Source of the DNA: Solen grandis
Taxonomy: Eukaryota; Mollusca; Bivalvia; Adapedonta; Solenidae
Assembly (NCBI GenBank): GCA_021229015.1
Contig: CM037792.1
Coordinates: forward strand, 38,156,544 to 38,220,543
Length of the DNA: 64,000 bases
Direction: 5' to 3'
The translations under genes were made by a program, and so were the position numbers. Below the pieces are notes generated by a model. The model saw nothing but the letters and a program-made list of their open reading frames with translations. It ran no database searches and had not been told where the DNA came from. Shown here piece after piece: positions 48,612 through 61,114 of the stretch; the first letter of the stretch is position 1, and each line of letters opens with the position of its first letter.

Positions 48612-48652
48612 GCAGAAAGTCCTATCATTCGTTTTCACGAATGACATCTAGT
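48612..48652 (+). repeat. Junction hairpin module leading into hairpin array
   Basis: GCAGAAAGTCCTAT, CATTCGT, loop TTTC, ACGAATG, ACAT, CTAGT, then tatt and directly the first AGGACTTTCTGC of the array. Confidence 0.9.
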
Positions 48653-48656
48653 TATT

Positions 48657-48905
48657 AGGACTTTCTGCCTAAAGCAGAAAGTCCTATTGGGTTTGTACTG
48701 TTTATTATTATTAGGACTTTCTGCCTAAAGCAGAAAGTCCTATTGGGTTTGTACTGTTTATTATTATTAGGACTTTCTGCCTAAAGCAGAAAGTCCTATT
48801 GGGTTTGTACTGTTTATTAGGGCTTTCTGCCTAAAGCAGAAAGTCCTATTGGGTTTGTTATGTTTATTAGGGCTTTCTGCCTAAAGCAAAAGTCCTATTG
48901 GGTTT
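48657..48905 (+). repeat. Tandem hairpin array, five units (right)
   Basis: Five units of ~46-57 bp: AGGACTTTCTGC or AGGGCTTTCTGC, centre CTAAA, GCAGAAAGTCCT, then attgggtttgt(a/t)(c/a)tgttt and a tta run. Inverted relative to 38,158-38,545. More uniform than the left array. The last unit is damaged where poor-quality sequence starts. Confidence 0.9.
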
Positions 48906-51900
48906 GTTTTTTTATTATTTTATTATTATTTTTAACAAAAACACTTTTAAGGGCCAACCCCTTTGGCGTCAAGTTGAACCGGGTTTTAACCCTTAAAAAA
49001 TTTTGTGGGGAAAATTTAAATTTCAAGATTAACCCCCCCGGGCCCCATTTAAAAAGGGTCAAAATCTTTAAACTTTCAAATTTCCACTTATGGTTTTCTC
49101 TTGAAAAACCTAAAAAAAGGTTTTTTATATCCTGTTAAATTTTTCCAAAAATTTTTTAAAACCGAATCCTTGGGTTAAAAAATTTTGGTTCCGGAAAATT
49201 TTGGACCGATAAATTTCCCTTTTGGTTAAAAGCTTACAGGTTTTTGGTTTTTAAAAGTTGAAAACTTACCCAAAATTTGCCAAAACTCAAATTTCAAATA
49301 TTTGGTTTTTGTGGTAAAAGGGTTTTGTCAGTTATATAACCCTTTTTTTTTCATTTTTGGAAAAAGAATTTTGACAAAGATTCCCCGTTGTTTCCCCCCT
49401 TTTCGAAAATTTTTCCCCAGTTTAAAAACAAGTAAAATAAACCCCTTTTTAACCAAAAGCCTTTAGCAAAAAATTTTTAAAATTACGTCCCATTGGGCGT
49501 CAGGAAATATAATTAAAAAAGGGGTTTTTTTCCCCTCCTACAAACCCCTTTTTTTAAAAAATTGGGCCTGGAAATTTTTTTCAAATTTTTAAATTACATC
49601 TTGGCAGTTTAGGTTTGCCAAATTCCGAACCAAAACGTAAATTTAAATTCCCAAAAACCGGGTTTTTTAATTTAAAAAAATTTTTTTAAAAAAGAGAAAA
49701 TTTCTTTTTTTGGGTAAGAAGCTTTAAAGGATAATAGGAAAATTTAAATTTTTCCCGTTTTCAAAATTCTTGCAAGAATTTTTCCCAATATTTTTAAGTT
49801 AATTTATTAAATTTTAATGACGTCATTGACTTTAAAACTTAAAAAAACCAAAATTCTTTACATTTTATTAAAGGCGGAAAATTAAAGGAATTTTCACCAA
49901 AAAATAATAACTATTTTAGGTTTAGTTTTCCAAAATTCAAAAACACCCGTTTTTGGATTCAGTTTTCAGAAAAACCCCTTTTTTTTGGTTTTAAAAAAAA
50001 GAACCTAGTTTTTTATTTTTAAATTTTTTTCTTCTTCCTAACTAAACGCTTATTTTTTATATGTTGCAATAGTCCTTTGGGGGATGAAATTTTTATTTGG
50101 GTTTTTAGTCACTGAGGAAAAATTTTTATTTCCAAAGATTTTCACACCCTATGACCCTCCCCATGACGTCACAGCTAAAAATAGTGAAAAATGGGGTTCG
50201 CGCTCTAAAAGCCGTATTTAAAAATCGGATTTTTCTTCAAAATTTTTTCCCCGATGGGACATTTTTGAATCAAGGGTGTGCTATCCTGTCACTAACCCGA
50301 AAAATTTCCCAAAGACCGAAGTTCTGTGGCTGAAAAAAAGATTCAACATAAAAACCGAAAATTTTATTTTAGGGAAAAAGAGGGTTCCAAGGGGTTTGGG
50401 GAAAAAAAAATTAGGGGAAAATTAAAATTTTAAATTTGATTTTGAAATTTTAAAAATTTTGAGTCCCTGACGTCATATTTCTAATTTTACGTATAAGCAT
50501 ACTTTTAATTTTCCTTTTACAATTTATTTTTGACATGATGCCAGTGTTCAGAATAATTAAAATTTCAGATTATAAATTTAAATATCCCTTTTTAAAAAAA
50601 GCAACTTCCCGAACCCCTATACTTCCCCGACGTCAAAAACCAAAAAAAAGTGAAAAAAGGGGTTTTGCGCTCAAAGCCTCAATTTTTGGGCGGATTTTTT
50701 TCAAATTTTCACAGATGGTAACTTTGAAACAAAAGGGGTTTATATCCCTTTAGCTAACCGAAAACCAAAGACCGAAGTTTTGTGGCGAAATAAGATTTGA
50801 AAATAGGACCAAAAATTTCATTTTAGGGTAAAGAGCTTTAGGATAGATAGAAAATTTTAAACCTTTTCAAAGTTTTCATTCCCCCAGAATTTTTAAAAAT
50901 TTTGAGTCCTATTTAATTTACTTTCCTGTAAAGTCCCTAAGCAAACTTTCCCAAAATTTTTATTTTTTGGGCAATGTTTCACTTTTTGCCATTTTTTCAG
51001 AAAAATTTAAAAATTTTAGAGTTAGGGAAAAAAAGTATGCTTTTGAAAAAAACATCTTCAACCCTAAAGACTCACCTGACTCACCCGCAAAAAATTGGGA
51101 AAATGGGGTTTGCGCTCTACCCTTCCCTTTTTGGTCCCGGGTTTTTTTTTCAAATTTTCCAAAGGTTAAAATCTTTAAACTAAGGTGTGGGATATCCTTT
51201 TAGCAAACCGAAATTTCCCAAAAAAACCCAATTCTGTGGCTGAAATAAGATTCGAAAATAGGAACCCCCCAAAAATTAATTTTTTGGTTTAAAATCTTAG
51301 GAAAGAGATGAAAGTTTTAACTTACAAAGTTTCAAATTCCCCAAATTTCTTTCATAATTTTTTTGTCGTAAAAGTTTAATGACGTCATTACTCATTCAAA
51401 TTTTTTAAATTTTTATTTTTGGGGGAAAAGAATTTTTGGGCATTTTGGGAAATTTGTTTTAGAATAAAAAAAATTTCAAAATTAAGACAGTAAGTATTCC
51501 TTTGAAAAAAAAGCACTTTAGGGACCCTTTGAAAGCATTTAACGGGCAAGGGGTAAAAATTTGGAAAAAAGGGGTTTTTTCCGGGTTTTAAAATCCCCCT
51601 TTATGGGCAAAATTTTTTTCAAATTTTTACAAGGGACATCTTAAACTAAGGTTTTGGGAAAATCCTTCAGCTAACCGAAATTCCGAAAAACCGAAATTCT
51701 TTTGGGTTTTAAAAAGATTCGAACATAGGAAAAAAAAATTTCATTTTTAGGATTAAAAAACTTCAGGGTGAATAGAAAGTTGAAACTTAAAATTTTTTAG
51801 TTCTGCCCAAAATTTCCTTTCAAATTTTTATTTGTGACCCTTTAAAGGACGTCCCTGTAACGCAAAACATTTCTTTTTTAAATTTTTTTTTTAGGTTTTA

Positions 51901-52360
51901 AAAGATTTCGAAAAATGATGCCATTTTTTCAGAAAAATGAAAAAATTTTAGAGTTATGACAAAAAGAAACGCTTTTGAACATAAAAATTTTTTAGCCCCT
52001 ATGACGTCCCTGTGACGTTTAGAGATAAATTCGGAAAAATGGTTTTCACCTCTAAACCCCGCCATTTTTTGGGGGATTTTCTTAAAATTTTTTACAGATG
52101 GTAAAAGTAAAACTAAGGTTTTAAAAATTTTGCAGCAAACCCTTTAAATTTTCCAAAAAAACCGAAGAAATTTTTGGCTGAAGTAAGATTCGAACATGGG
52201 CCCACAAATTTCTTTTTTAGGGCAAAAGAATTTCCCGGGATGAAAGAAAGTTGAAACTTACAAAAGTTTGCATTTGCAGAATTTTTTAAAATATTTTGAG
52301 TCGTGACGTCAAAAGACGTCATAAGCATACTACTACTATGCTACTTTTTTTTTTTTTTCT
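48906..52360 (+). repeat. Noisy copy of about 45.5-48.4 kb
   Basis: Same order of landmarks: cttcctaactaaacgcttat at 50,034 as at 46,768; tcacagctaaaaatagtgaa at 50,167; repeated ccgaaattccgaa-type units; ends ...gtcataagcatac near 52,330. Confidence 0.8.
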
Positions 52361-52499
52361 TCGAACAAACGCTATTTAAAATTTTAAAAAGTAAATTAAA
52401 TCACCATGAAAAGAAACCCTCCCAGGGGTAAAAACATTCCTTAAAACTTCAATCTCCTGCTTTTTGCAAACACAGGTTACAAAAAAGCCCCTATCTTTC

Positions 52500-54880
52500 G
52501 TTTAGACGAATGACATCTATTTAAATTCTTTTTTTCTCCAACTAAACGCTTATTTTTTATGTTGAAAATACCCCCTAGGACGAAAAATTTTTTTTATGAC
52601 TTTTTAAGTCACGTGAGGAAATTTTTGATTTCTATGATTTTCAAATCTCTAAAAACCATATAACTCACCCCGTGAAATAACTCAAAATTTTTAACGCGGT
52701 CCAGACCATTTTTTGAACCGTTTTTCATCAAATTTTCACAGAATGTGTATATTAAGTTCAAGTTGTGCACCCCGGGTGCCCCGTTTCTAAAAATTCAAAA
52801 TTCCCAAAGGTTCTATAGCAAAACCCAAAGTTTCGAACCAAGGTCGTAAATTTTAAAAAGCTTATAAATCACCCTTTTTTTGAGATAGAAAGTTTATATT
52901 TGGTCAGAATGAAGTCTCTGGGAGTCGAAAAATATTTTAAAATTTCATCAAAATGACTCACGTGATTCCTTAATATGAAAATAAACAAAACTTTAAAACA
53001 AATTATTTCTAAAATGTTGAAATGGCGAAGAGAAATAAAATTTTTAATGACAAAAAGTTTCACACGATAAAAATTTCGATTTCAATTTTTTTTAAATAAG
53101 CAAATGAACGTCATATGACGCACTTTTTACATATTCTCCCAAAATTTTTTGTACCGGTCTAAAACCAAATTACATATAAACCGATTTCATAAAATTTTTC
53201 ACAAATTTGGTATATTAAAATCTGTTGTGCATCCCCCTTTCCGTTTTTAAAAATTCTAAAAGCCCAAAGGTTCAAGGGAGAATCCAAGTTTCCCGGAACC
53301 GGGGCTTTTAATTTTTCAAATCTTATAAAATGGGTCCCATAAGAAAAATATTGAAAATTTGAACATTGTGTGGGTTTAAATAGTGACTGAACAAATTTGT
53401 AAAAAATAAAATAAATTGACGTCAGTTTGACGTCAATACATGAAAATCTATTTTCTAATTTTTTACAAAAAAATTTTTCTATATGTTAAAATGGTCCTTT
53501 GGAATGGAAATTAAAAGACATTTTGTTTCAAATGTTGATTTTTTTAAATTCTACATTTTAAAATTTTCCATGACGCCCTTAGACTACACTTGCCAGATGC
53601 AGAAAAAGTTTGTACCCCGGTCTACAGCCATTGTTTATAAAACCCAAATTTTTCAAAAAAAAAATTTCACAGAAATTTTTAAAAATTAATTTGACACCCC
53701 GGGTTGCCCCCGTTTTTCCCAAAATTAAAAAATTTAAAAAGGTTTTAAAGGGGGGATCCAATATTCGAAAAATTGGCGAAAAAAATTTTAAATACGAAAA
53801 AAATCGTTTCCAGATGATTTAGAAATCTAATTTTTTGGAAAGAAAAAAAGCCCCAATTTGTTTTAAAATTCTCTGAAGATGAACGTAAATTTAAACGTCA
53901 TATGACCAAAAGGGCCAAAAAAAATTTCCCGAAATATACGCGTAAATTTAATATGTTTAAAAAAATTTCCCCCGGCCCAAAGAATTTTAAAGGATATATT
54001 TTAGAAATGTTTTAAAAATGCAATGTAATTCAAAATTAATTTACTTTTATATCAAAATAAAAATTTTGACGTCAGGAAAAAAAAGGTTTTAGGGCGGGGG
54101 ACAGCCATTATTTTTGGACCGTTTTTTCCAGCAAATTTAAAAGGGAAGTAAATGTAACGCCCAATTTTTGGGAACCCCCGGGCCGTTTTACAAATTCAAA
54201 AGACGAAAAGGAAATGGTTGATGGCGAATCCAATTTTCAAAACATTGACTCAAATTTCAAAAACATATAAAATCGTTTCCGAGATGTTTTAGAAATTTGA
54301 TATTTGACTAAATTTATTAGTTTTTAAAGATTATTTAAAATTCTGTGAAGTTTTAACGTTTTTTTTGACCATAATGCAAAAAGAATTTTAATTATCACGC
54401 TTTTTAAATTTTCTATATTTTTCCCAAATTTCCCAAGGACAAAAAAAAAATTTTATTTAAATAAATTTAAATACTTAAAATACATTTCATTGATTTTTTT
54501 AAAGGCCAAAGATGTCATGTGAATCAAACTTGACGTTTTTCAACACCTCTTGAACGCGGTCTCCCCCCCTTTCGTTACAGGATGGAATTCGAATTGTAAA
54601 CTTTTTTAAATAAATTTGATTTTGTAACTAGTTTAAATAAAAATAGCCAATTTAAAAAAAAAACGATAAAAAAAATGTTTTTTTCATTTTTTTTTGAAAT
54701 TTTCCTCCAAGTTAAAGGGTTTTTTTTTTCAAATTTCTTTTAAATTTTAAAGGCCAAAAAAGCAATTTAAAGGGAAATGCAATTTCATACCTTTTTTTAC
54801 TTTTTTTGTTTTTAAGTTTTTTACAAATTAGCAAAAAAGCAAACATTCGTAACAATGAAATCTATTTAAATTAGGATTTT
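52500..54880 (+). repeat. Noisy copy of about 41.0-43.3 kb
   Basis: Unit-by-unit agreement, including tatatgttaaaatggtcc at 53,480 as at 41,956, and aggatggaattcgaattgta at 54,578 as at 43,014. Confidence 0.85.
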
Positions 54881-55035
54881 CTCCCAAACAGAAAGCCCCA
54901 AATTGGGTTTTTTATTTTTTATTTTGGGATTTTTCTGCCTACAGGCAAAAGCATATTGGGTTTGAACTTTTTTTTTAATGGGGACTTTCTCCAACGGGGC
55001 AGAAAGTCATTTTGGGGTTTGAAAACTGTTTTTTT
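54870..55035 (+). repeat. Corrupted hairpin array, about three units
   Basis: ttaggattttct...cagaaag, ttctgcctacaggca and gggactttctcc...gggcagaaagtc with a gggttt spacer. It follows a damaged junction hairpin (cattcgtaacaatg). Confidence 0.65.
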
Positions 55036-55059
55036 TTATTCTTTTTTCCCCTTAATTTT

Positions 55060-56525
55060 TTTTTCTTCCCTTATTTTTGGGTGTTAATTTCGGGGGTTCC
55101 CTTTAACTCAAAAACAATGAAATTTTTATGGAAATATTTCAAACCATGAGCTTTGGGAAAATTTAATTTTCATATTCAAAATGACCATATAACGTTAATT
55201 TGACGCCCGGGGTAAAAAATTTTACGCGGTCAACACCCAAATTATTGCTGACCGATTTTCATAAAATTTTTCCAAAATGTTATTTAATGCTCTTAATTGC
55301 ATCGCGGGTGCCCTTTTTTTTCCAAAATTCAAAAAGGAAAGGGTTTTAGGGCGAATCCAAGTTTCAACTAATGACGAAAAATTTCAAATGCTATAAAATC
55401 GTTTCCCAAAAAAAGCAAAACGAAATTTGGGAACTGAAAAAATTAGTCTCTGGGTCTTTTTTACTTTCCAAAAAATAAAACCCCCCCAAATAGACCACAT
55501 GAGTAAAAAAAGCTAATAAAACTTTCGTAAAAAAACTTAACTTTTTTTAAAGCCCTGTAGGCTTTTTTTTTGAAATGATTTCCCTTAAAATTTTTGTCTG
55601 AAGATGCAATATTAATTATAGGAGGAAATGTCACTTCCTTTTCCCGGGAAAATCCCAAAGGTAAAGGTCAAATATCAATTATGGGTTTTTTTCATGGGCC
55701 CAAAACCCCAAAAACGAAATTTAAAACTATCGAGACACTACGTAAATTTAATGCTTAAAAAGCCCTTTCAGATAAATTTAGTTTTTTGTGATCGGGGTTG
55801 AATGGGTTAGTTATGGCGAAACATAAAAATTTTGGGAAAACCCCCCCAGTGTGTTTAACAGTTTATATCTCGAAAACTTTTGATTTTTGAAAAAATATGA
55901 TGAATTTTTTTTTGTAGGGGGCAATGTTGTGCCGTTTCTTTTGATCCTTAAATTTTTAAAATAAATTGACCTAAAAATCATGGAGAAAGGGGGAAAAAAC
56001 AAGTTCTTTGCAAAATAGCTTTGGTGATTTTTCATTTTTTTCAGGGGGGTTTAAAAATTTAATATCCAAAAAGTATTAAAAATTTTTTCCTAAACATAAA
56101 CTTGAAAATGTAGAAAATTTTTCAGACGAAATTTTGGTCCTTAAAATTTTAAAATTGACAAAGTAAAAGGGAAGTTACATAAAAAATTTAAAAATTTTTA
56201 AACATTTAAATTTCAGCTTTTCTCCGTGTTTTTAAAATTTCAGGGCCCTAATATCTCAAAGCCATTAGAAAAAAAGGGCCCAAACACCTAACAAGTGAGA
56301 TGAAGAAAATTTTTAAACGATTTTTTTGGTCCCCCCCAGATTTTAAAATTGATGAAAGTAAAAAGGGAAAATTAAAATCAATAATACGAAATAAACCCAA
56401 GGGGTAAGAATTTTCGAAAAATACCCTTTCCTTTCCCCTTTAAACGTTCATTGAAGCATTTTCGAAAAAAAGTAAGTTTACAGCTATGTATTAGCCCTAA
56501 AAAATTGCAAACAATTTTTTACTTA
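55060..56525 (+). repeat. Noisy reverse-complement copy of 27.7-29.1 kb
   Basis: Matches the complement of block B and one monomer: aaccatgagcttt at 55,142, tcaaatatcaatta at 55,668, tcgaaaaataccctttcctt at 56,413, cttatatca at 56,522. Confidence 0.8.
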
Positions 56526-56564
56526 TATCATTTTTAAAATTACAAGCAAAACCCAAGCGTACCC

Positions 56565-56862
56565 TTTCCGTGGCCGAGTGGTTAAAACGCCCGCCTGGGG
56601 AGGGGAAGGTCGGGGGTTCGACCCCCGCCCCGCCCAAAACCAAAGCGTAAAAAATGGGTACTGGTTTAGCCCTTGCTTGGCGCTCAGCAATGAGGGTTTT
56701 TTGCAGGACGGGTTAGCGAAAGTATCAGATGAGTGACTGGGTGTGGTACCCTCCACATGCCCTGGGGGCGTGATACGGGCAGTGGGGTACCCCTAAAACC
56801 CCATGAAGTAGAAAACGTGACGGGCTAAATTTTACGTCTGGGACTTTAAACCCAAAACAACT
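56565..56862 (+). mobile_element. tRNA-derived SINE, copy 1
   Basis: RNA polymerase III A box TGGCCGAGTGG (56,571-56,581) and B box GGTTCGACCCC (56,615-56,625) show a tRNA-derived head (Ser/Leu-like). The body has cttgcttggcgctcagcaat and gggtgtggtacc, and the tail ggactttaaacccaaaacaa. Spacing of the boxes is disturbed by consensus errors, and it is not an intact tRNA gene. Confidence 0.8.
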
Positions 56863-57087
56863 GTTTATCATATATAGCGGGTTTTTTAACAAACCGATCC
56901 CAAACAAAAACAAAGTTTGCACACGGGCGTATTTTACGCCCTTTTTGTAAAAACCCTATTTAAGTTGCTTAAATAATAAATTTTACAAAAAAAATAAAGG
57001 AGTTTCAAAAAATTTTTTTTTTTTGAAAAGGGACCCAAAGGGAAAGAAAAAGATGCAAAATTTAAAATCTAAAATCAAGTAATTTTT

Positions 57088-57315
57088 TATTGGGTTTAAC
57101 GCCCCCCCGAAAAGTATTTAAGTCTTTTGGAGACAATTTCAAACCTTAGACAAATGAAGTGTTTTCCCCCACTGAACAGTACACGTCGAAAACATTTGGA
57201 AAAGATACCACACCCACCCACTTAAATCCGGCACCGGGCCCATCATTCCTAGAACAAACCCTTTAATTTAAGCTGAGCCCCAAAACCAAAGGGAAGCTAT
57301 ACCATTACCTTTTTT
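57088..57315 (-). mobile_element. Inverted partial SINE
   Basis: Starts tgggtttaacgcccc (tail in reverse) and runs through agataccacacccaccca to agctataccatta. No A or B box present. Forms an inverted pair with copy 1. Confidence 0.6.
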
Positions 57316-58010
57316 TACAAAATTTTGGTAAAAACAAAAATTTTAAAAATTTGATAAAATTTTTTTTAAAACAACTTCAGATAAAATTGTTATCTCTTTT
57401 GATTTGGTTTTCCGGGGGTATTCCTCCCCCTTTTAAAATTTTTTTCCCGCTGACACCGATTTTTTTAAACGTTTAATTTTTTACATTTTTCGTTTTTTTC
57501 CCTTTAATGTCAGTCATTGAAATTTCCGATTTCTCAACAAAATTCAAACAAGAAAAATACATAAAAAACACCATCACAAAAATTTGGGTTTGAAATCAAA
57601 AAAAAAAATTAGCCGACAGTCAAAAAAAGGCGCAAAATTTAAATTGTTACACCCAAATTTTTGGGGAAAGCACGTCACGGGTTAAAATATTTTAAATAAC
57701 ACGTAACTTTTAAAAGGCCCCCAATCCCCTAATATAGCAGCATAACTTAGTAATAGGGCGGGACAAACTCTAAGTTAGTCAGTTTTAATTTAAAAAAAAG
57801 GGTTTAAGGTTTTTTTAGTAAGCATTAAGTCCTTAAATCGTGTGGCCGCAACCCGGGGCGACCGTTTTTAATGGATTTAAAAGCTTACTAAATAACTTTA
57901 AAACCTACTTAGGGGTTTGAAATAAAGTTTTTAAATTTAACGCAGCGCACATTCCAAATATATATTGATTTTTTAGACTCCGCCCTATCAACCTTTTCCC
58001 GGCGTGAATT
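57316..58010. other. Unclassified segment inside the 4-kb duplication
   Basis: Non-repeat-family sequence duplicated at about 61,320-61,990 (shared tagtaatagggcggg and gcagcgcacattccaaa). No gene recognised. Confidence 0.5.
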
Positions 58011-59200
58011 ACATCACGGACATGTACTTCAAATGCATACTTCTTAATTTTCTTTTTGGGGCAATGATTTCGACATGAGGGCATTTATTCAAGTTTAAAA
58101 ATTTCAGATTTAAATGACATTAAACTTTTCGCTTTTGAAAAAAAGCATCTTCCACCCTAAGACGACAAATAACGTCACAGCTAAAAACATGAAAGATGGT
58201 TTTCGCGCTCTGCACCCGTAAATTTTTTGGTCGGATTTTTTTTAAAAATTTTTCACAGATGGTAAAACTTGAAACAAAAAGGGGTGCATACCCTGTCAGA
58301 AAACCCAAAATTTCCAAAAGACCGAATTTCGTGGCTAAAAATAAGTTTTGAACAAAGGCCCAAAAAATTTCTTTTTATGATTAAAAGCTCGGGAATTTAG
58401 AAAGAAAATTAAAACTTACACATTTGCGTTCGGGAAAATTTTCTAAAATATATTTTGGGGTCGTGACGACTAAGACGTCATGTGACTTTCCATAAGCAAA
58501 CTTCAAAATTTAATTTTAGGGCAAAAAATTTCGCCCAGATGCCAGTTTTTCAGAAAAAAGCAAATTTCAGATTTTAGGATAGAAATGTATGCTTTTGAAC
58601 AAAAGCATTTTCGCACCCATAAAAGCCACTGACGCACAGCAAAAATAGTGAAAAATGGGTTTTCGCCCCTCTAAAACCGCTTTTTATGGCGGATTTTTTT
58701 AAAAACTTCACAAAAGGAAACATCTTGCAACTAAGAAGAGCACATCCTTTCAGCTAATCAAAATTTTACGAAAGACCGAACTTCGGGCTGAAATAAGTTT
58801 CCCGAACATAGGACCGAAAATTTCTTTTTAAGGATTAAAGAGCTTCGGGATGAGATAGAAAGTTGAAACTTACACTTTTGCAGTTCTGCAAAAATTCTAC
58901 ATTTTTTTTTTATTTCTTGACGTCATGGGATTTTCATTTTACGAAAAAAGCATACTTTTTAAATTTTTCTTTTAAAAGGGCAATAAATTTTGACAAAAAC
59001 CATTGTTCAGTAATAAAAATTTCAGATTTAAAAACAGTAAAGTGGGGGTTTTTGAACAAAAAAAATTTTTCAGCACCCTATACGCATTTTAACGCCCAAA
59101 GAAAAGAAACCCATACGAAAAAAAAATAAGTAAAAGGTAAAAAAATTAAAAATATTTTTTTTTCTAACGGAAAATCTTAAATTTTTAAATTTTTTAGCAA
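58010..59200 (+). repeat. Noisy copy of about 47.2-48.4 kb monomers
   Basis: tttggggcaatgatttcgac, cacagctaaaaacatgaaag and tggctaaaaataag-type landmarks of the third monomer subtype; ends at a damaged junction module (cattcgtataaacgaatg, 59,209). Confidence 0.7.
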
Positions 59201-60584
59201 AAAGTCCATCATTCGTATAAACGAATGAAATTAAGTCCCCCCTTCTTTTTATTCTTTTTTTCTTCCTTTTATATTTGTTTTAAATTTTCCCGGGGTTTTC
59301 CCATTGACTCAAACAAATAAATTTTAGGGCAAATATTTCAAACCATGAGCTTTGGGATGAAAATAAAATTTTATATTCATTACGTCACAAAACGTCAGAT
59401 TTGACGTCGGGTGAAAAATTTGAACGGGGGTCTACAGCCATTTTTCTGGACCGTTTTTTAAATCAAAATTTCACAAATGTGAATGTTGGGCTCTATTTTT
59501 AAACCCGAGACCTTTTTTTCCAAATTCGAAAAAAAAATGTTTTAATGGCTAACCAAAGGGAATTGAACTAATGACGCCCCAAAAATTTCAAATGCGAATA
59601 AAATCGCTTCCAGATGAGCTAGGAAGCTAAATTTTTTGGCCCGAATATTAGTCTCTGGGTCTTTTTAAAAACCATTCTAAAAGATAAACGCCATTTTCCC
59701 TCACATACTTTCATAATGCTTTTAAAAAATTTTCGTTTAAAACAAAAACGGTTTTTAAGCCCGAAGGCTTTTTTTTTGATTTTTTTTCTTAAAATTTTTG
59801 TCTAAAGGGATGCAGTTTTTGATGCTATGGAGCCATGCCCACTTTTTTTTCCCGGAAAATCCAAAAATCAAGGTCAAATATCAATTATCGGTTTTTCTTG
59901 GGCCTTAAATATCCCCAAAAACGGAAAATAATCTATCACCCAACTTTTGGTTAAAATTTTTGTGGGTGCTTAGAAAGCCCTTTTCAGTTTGTATTTTATT
60001 TTTTGAAGATGGGGGTTAAAAAGGTTTTTGAGTTATGGGGGAAAAATAAAAAAATTTTGGTAACCTCCAGGGGTTTTTAACATTTTATCCCTTCAAAAAC
60101 CTTGTTTTTTCTTTTTTTCCAGGGGTTAAGATTTGTATCTCAAAAAATATTAGTAATTTTCCCAAAACAAAAAACCCGTGTGAAATGTAGAGAATTTTCA
60201 GACATTTATAATTGGACCCTTAAGGGGGAAGGGGGGGGAAAAAAAAAATAAGGGGGAAATTGGGGGGGGGGGAATTTTTTGGGGGTTTGGATTTGGTTTT
60301 TTGGAAAATTTTTTTTTGGGGGTTTAAAATTTGGGGGAAATAAGGGGGAAAATTTGGGGGGTTTTGGGATTTAAGGTTTTGGAAAATTTTTTTGGGTTTA
60401 AAGGGTTTTTTTAAAATTGTTAAAAGTTGGGGTTTTGGGGTTTTTTGTAAAAATTTTTGAAAATTTTTGTTTAGGTTTAATTGAAGAATATTTGGAAAAA
60501 ATTTTAATTTTAAGTTTGGTTTATTTTATAAAAAAATTAAATTTTTTTTTTTAAAAATTTGTATTACTACCTAAAAAACCTACC

Positions 60585-60872
60585 CTTTCCGGGCCAGGGG
60601 GTTTAAGCGTCCCCCTAGCGGAAGGTCTTTTTTTCGATCCCGACCCGACATCCCAAAAGTCAAAAAAAAAGGGTACTGTTATAGTTCCCTTGCTTGGCGC
60701 CCAATAAAGGGGGAATTTGCGGGACTGTTGGCTCGGTATCAGGATTTGACGGGGTGTGGTATCTTCCCACATGCTACGGCGTGATACTGCATTTTGGGGT
60801 AGTCCTAAACCCGCATGAAGTAACATCGGACTGGCTGAATTACTGGTGGGACGTTAAACCCAACAAAAACTG
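60585..60872 (+). mobile_element. tRNA-derived SINE, copy 2
   Basis: Damaged A box (ccgggccagggggtttaagc) and B box (tttcgatcccgacccg). Better-preserved body, ttgcttggcgcccaataaag and ggtgtggtatcttcccacat, and tail gggacgttaaacccaacaaa. Confidence 0.75.
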
Positions 60873-61114
60873 ATTCATATATAGCAGTGTTTTTTAAAAA
60901 CCGACCCCAAACAGGGGGGGGGGGGTGTGCACCCCTGCGCATTTTTGACGTTTTTTGAAAAACATTTTTAAAGTTCCCTTAAAAAATCATGTTTTTAGAA
61001 AAACCCTTTTACATAAAAAAGGGGAGTTTGGGAAAAAATTTTTTGAAAAGGGGACCCCTAAAAAAAGGGAAAAAAAAGCTAAATTAAATACTAAAAAAAA
61101 AGAATTTTTAAATT

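Noticed and set aside
56571..56640. Functional tRNA-Ser or tRNA-Leu gene
   Set aside because: A and B boxes are present but the cloverleaf cannot be completed, and a SINE body and tail follow; a second copy has the same layout.
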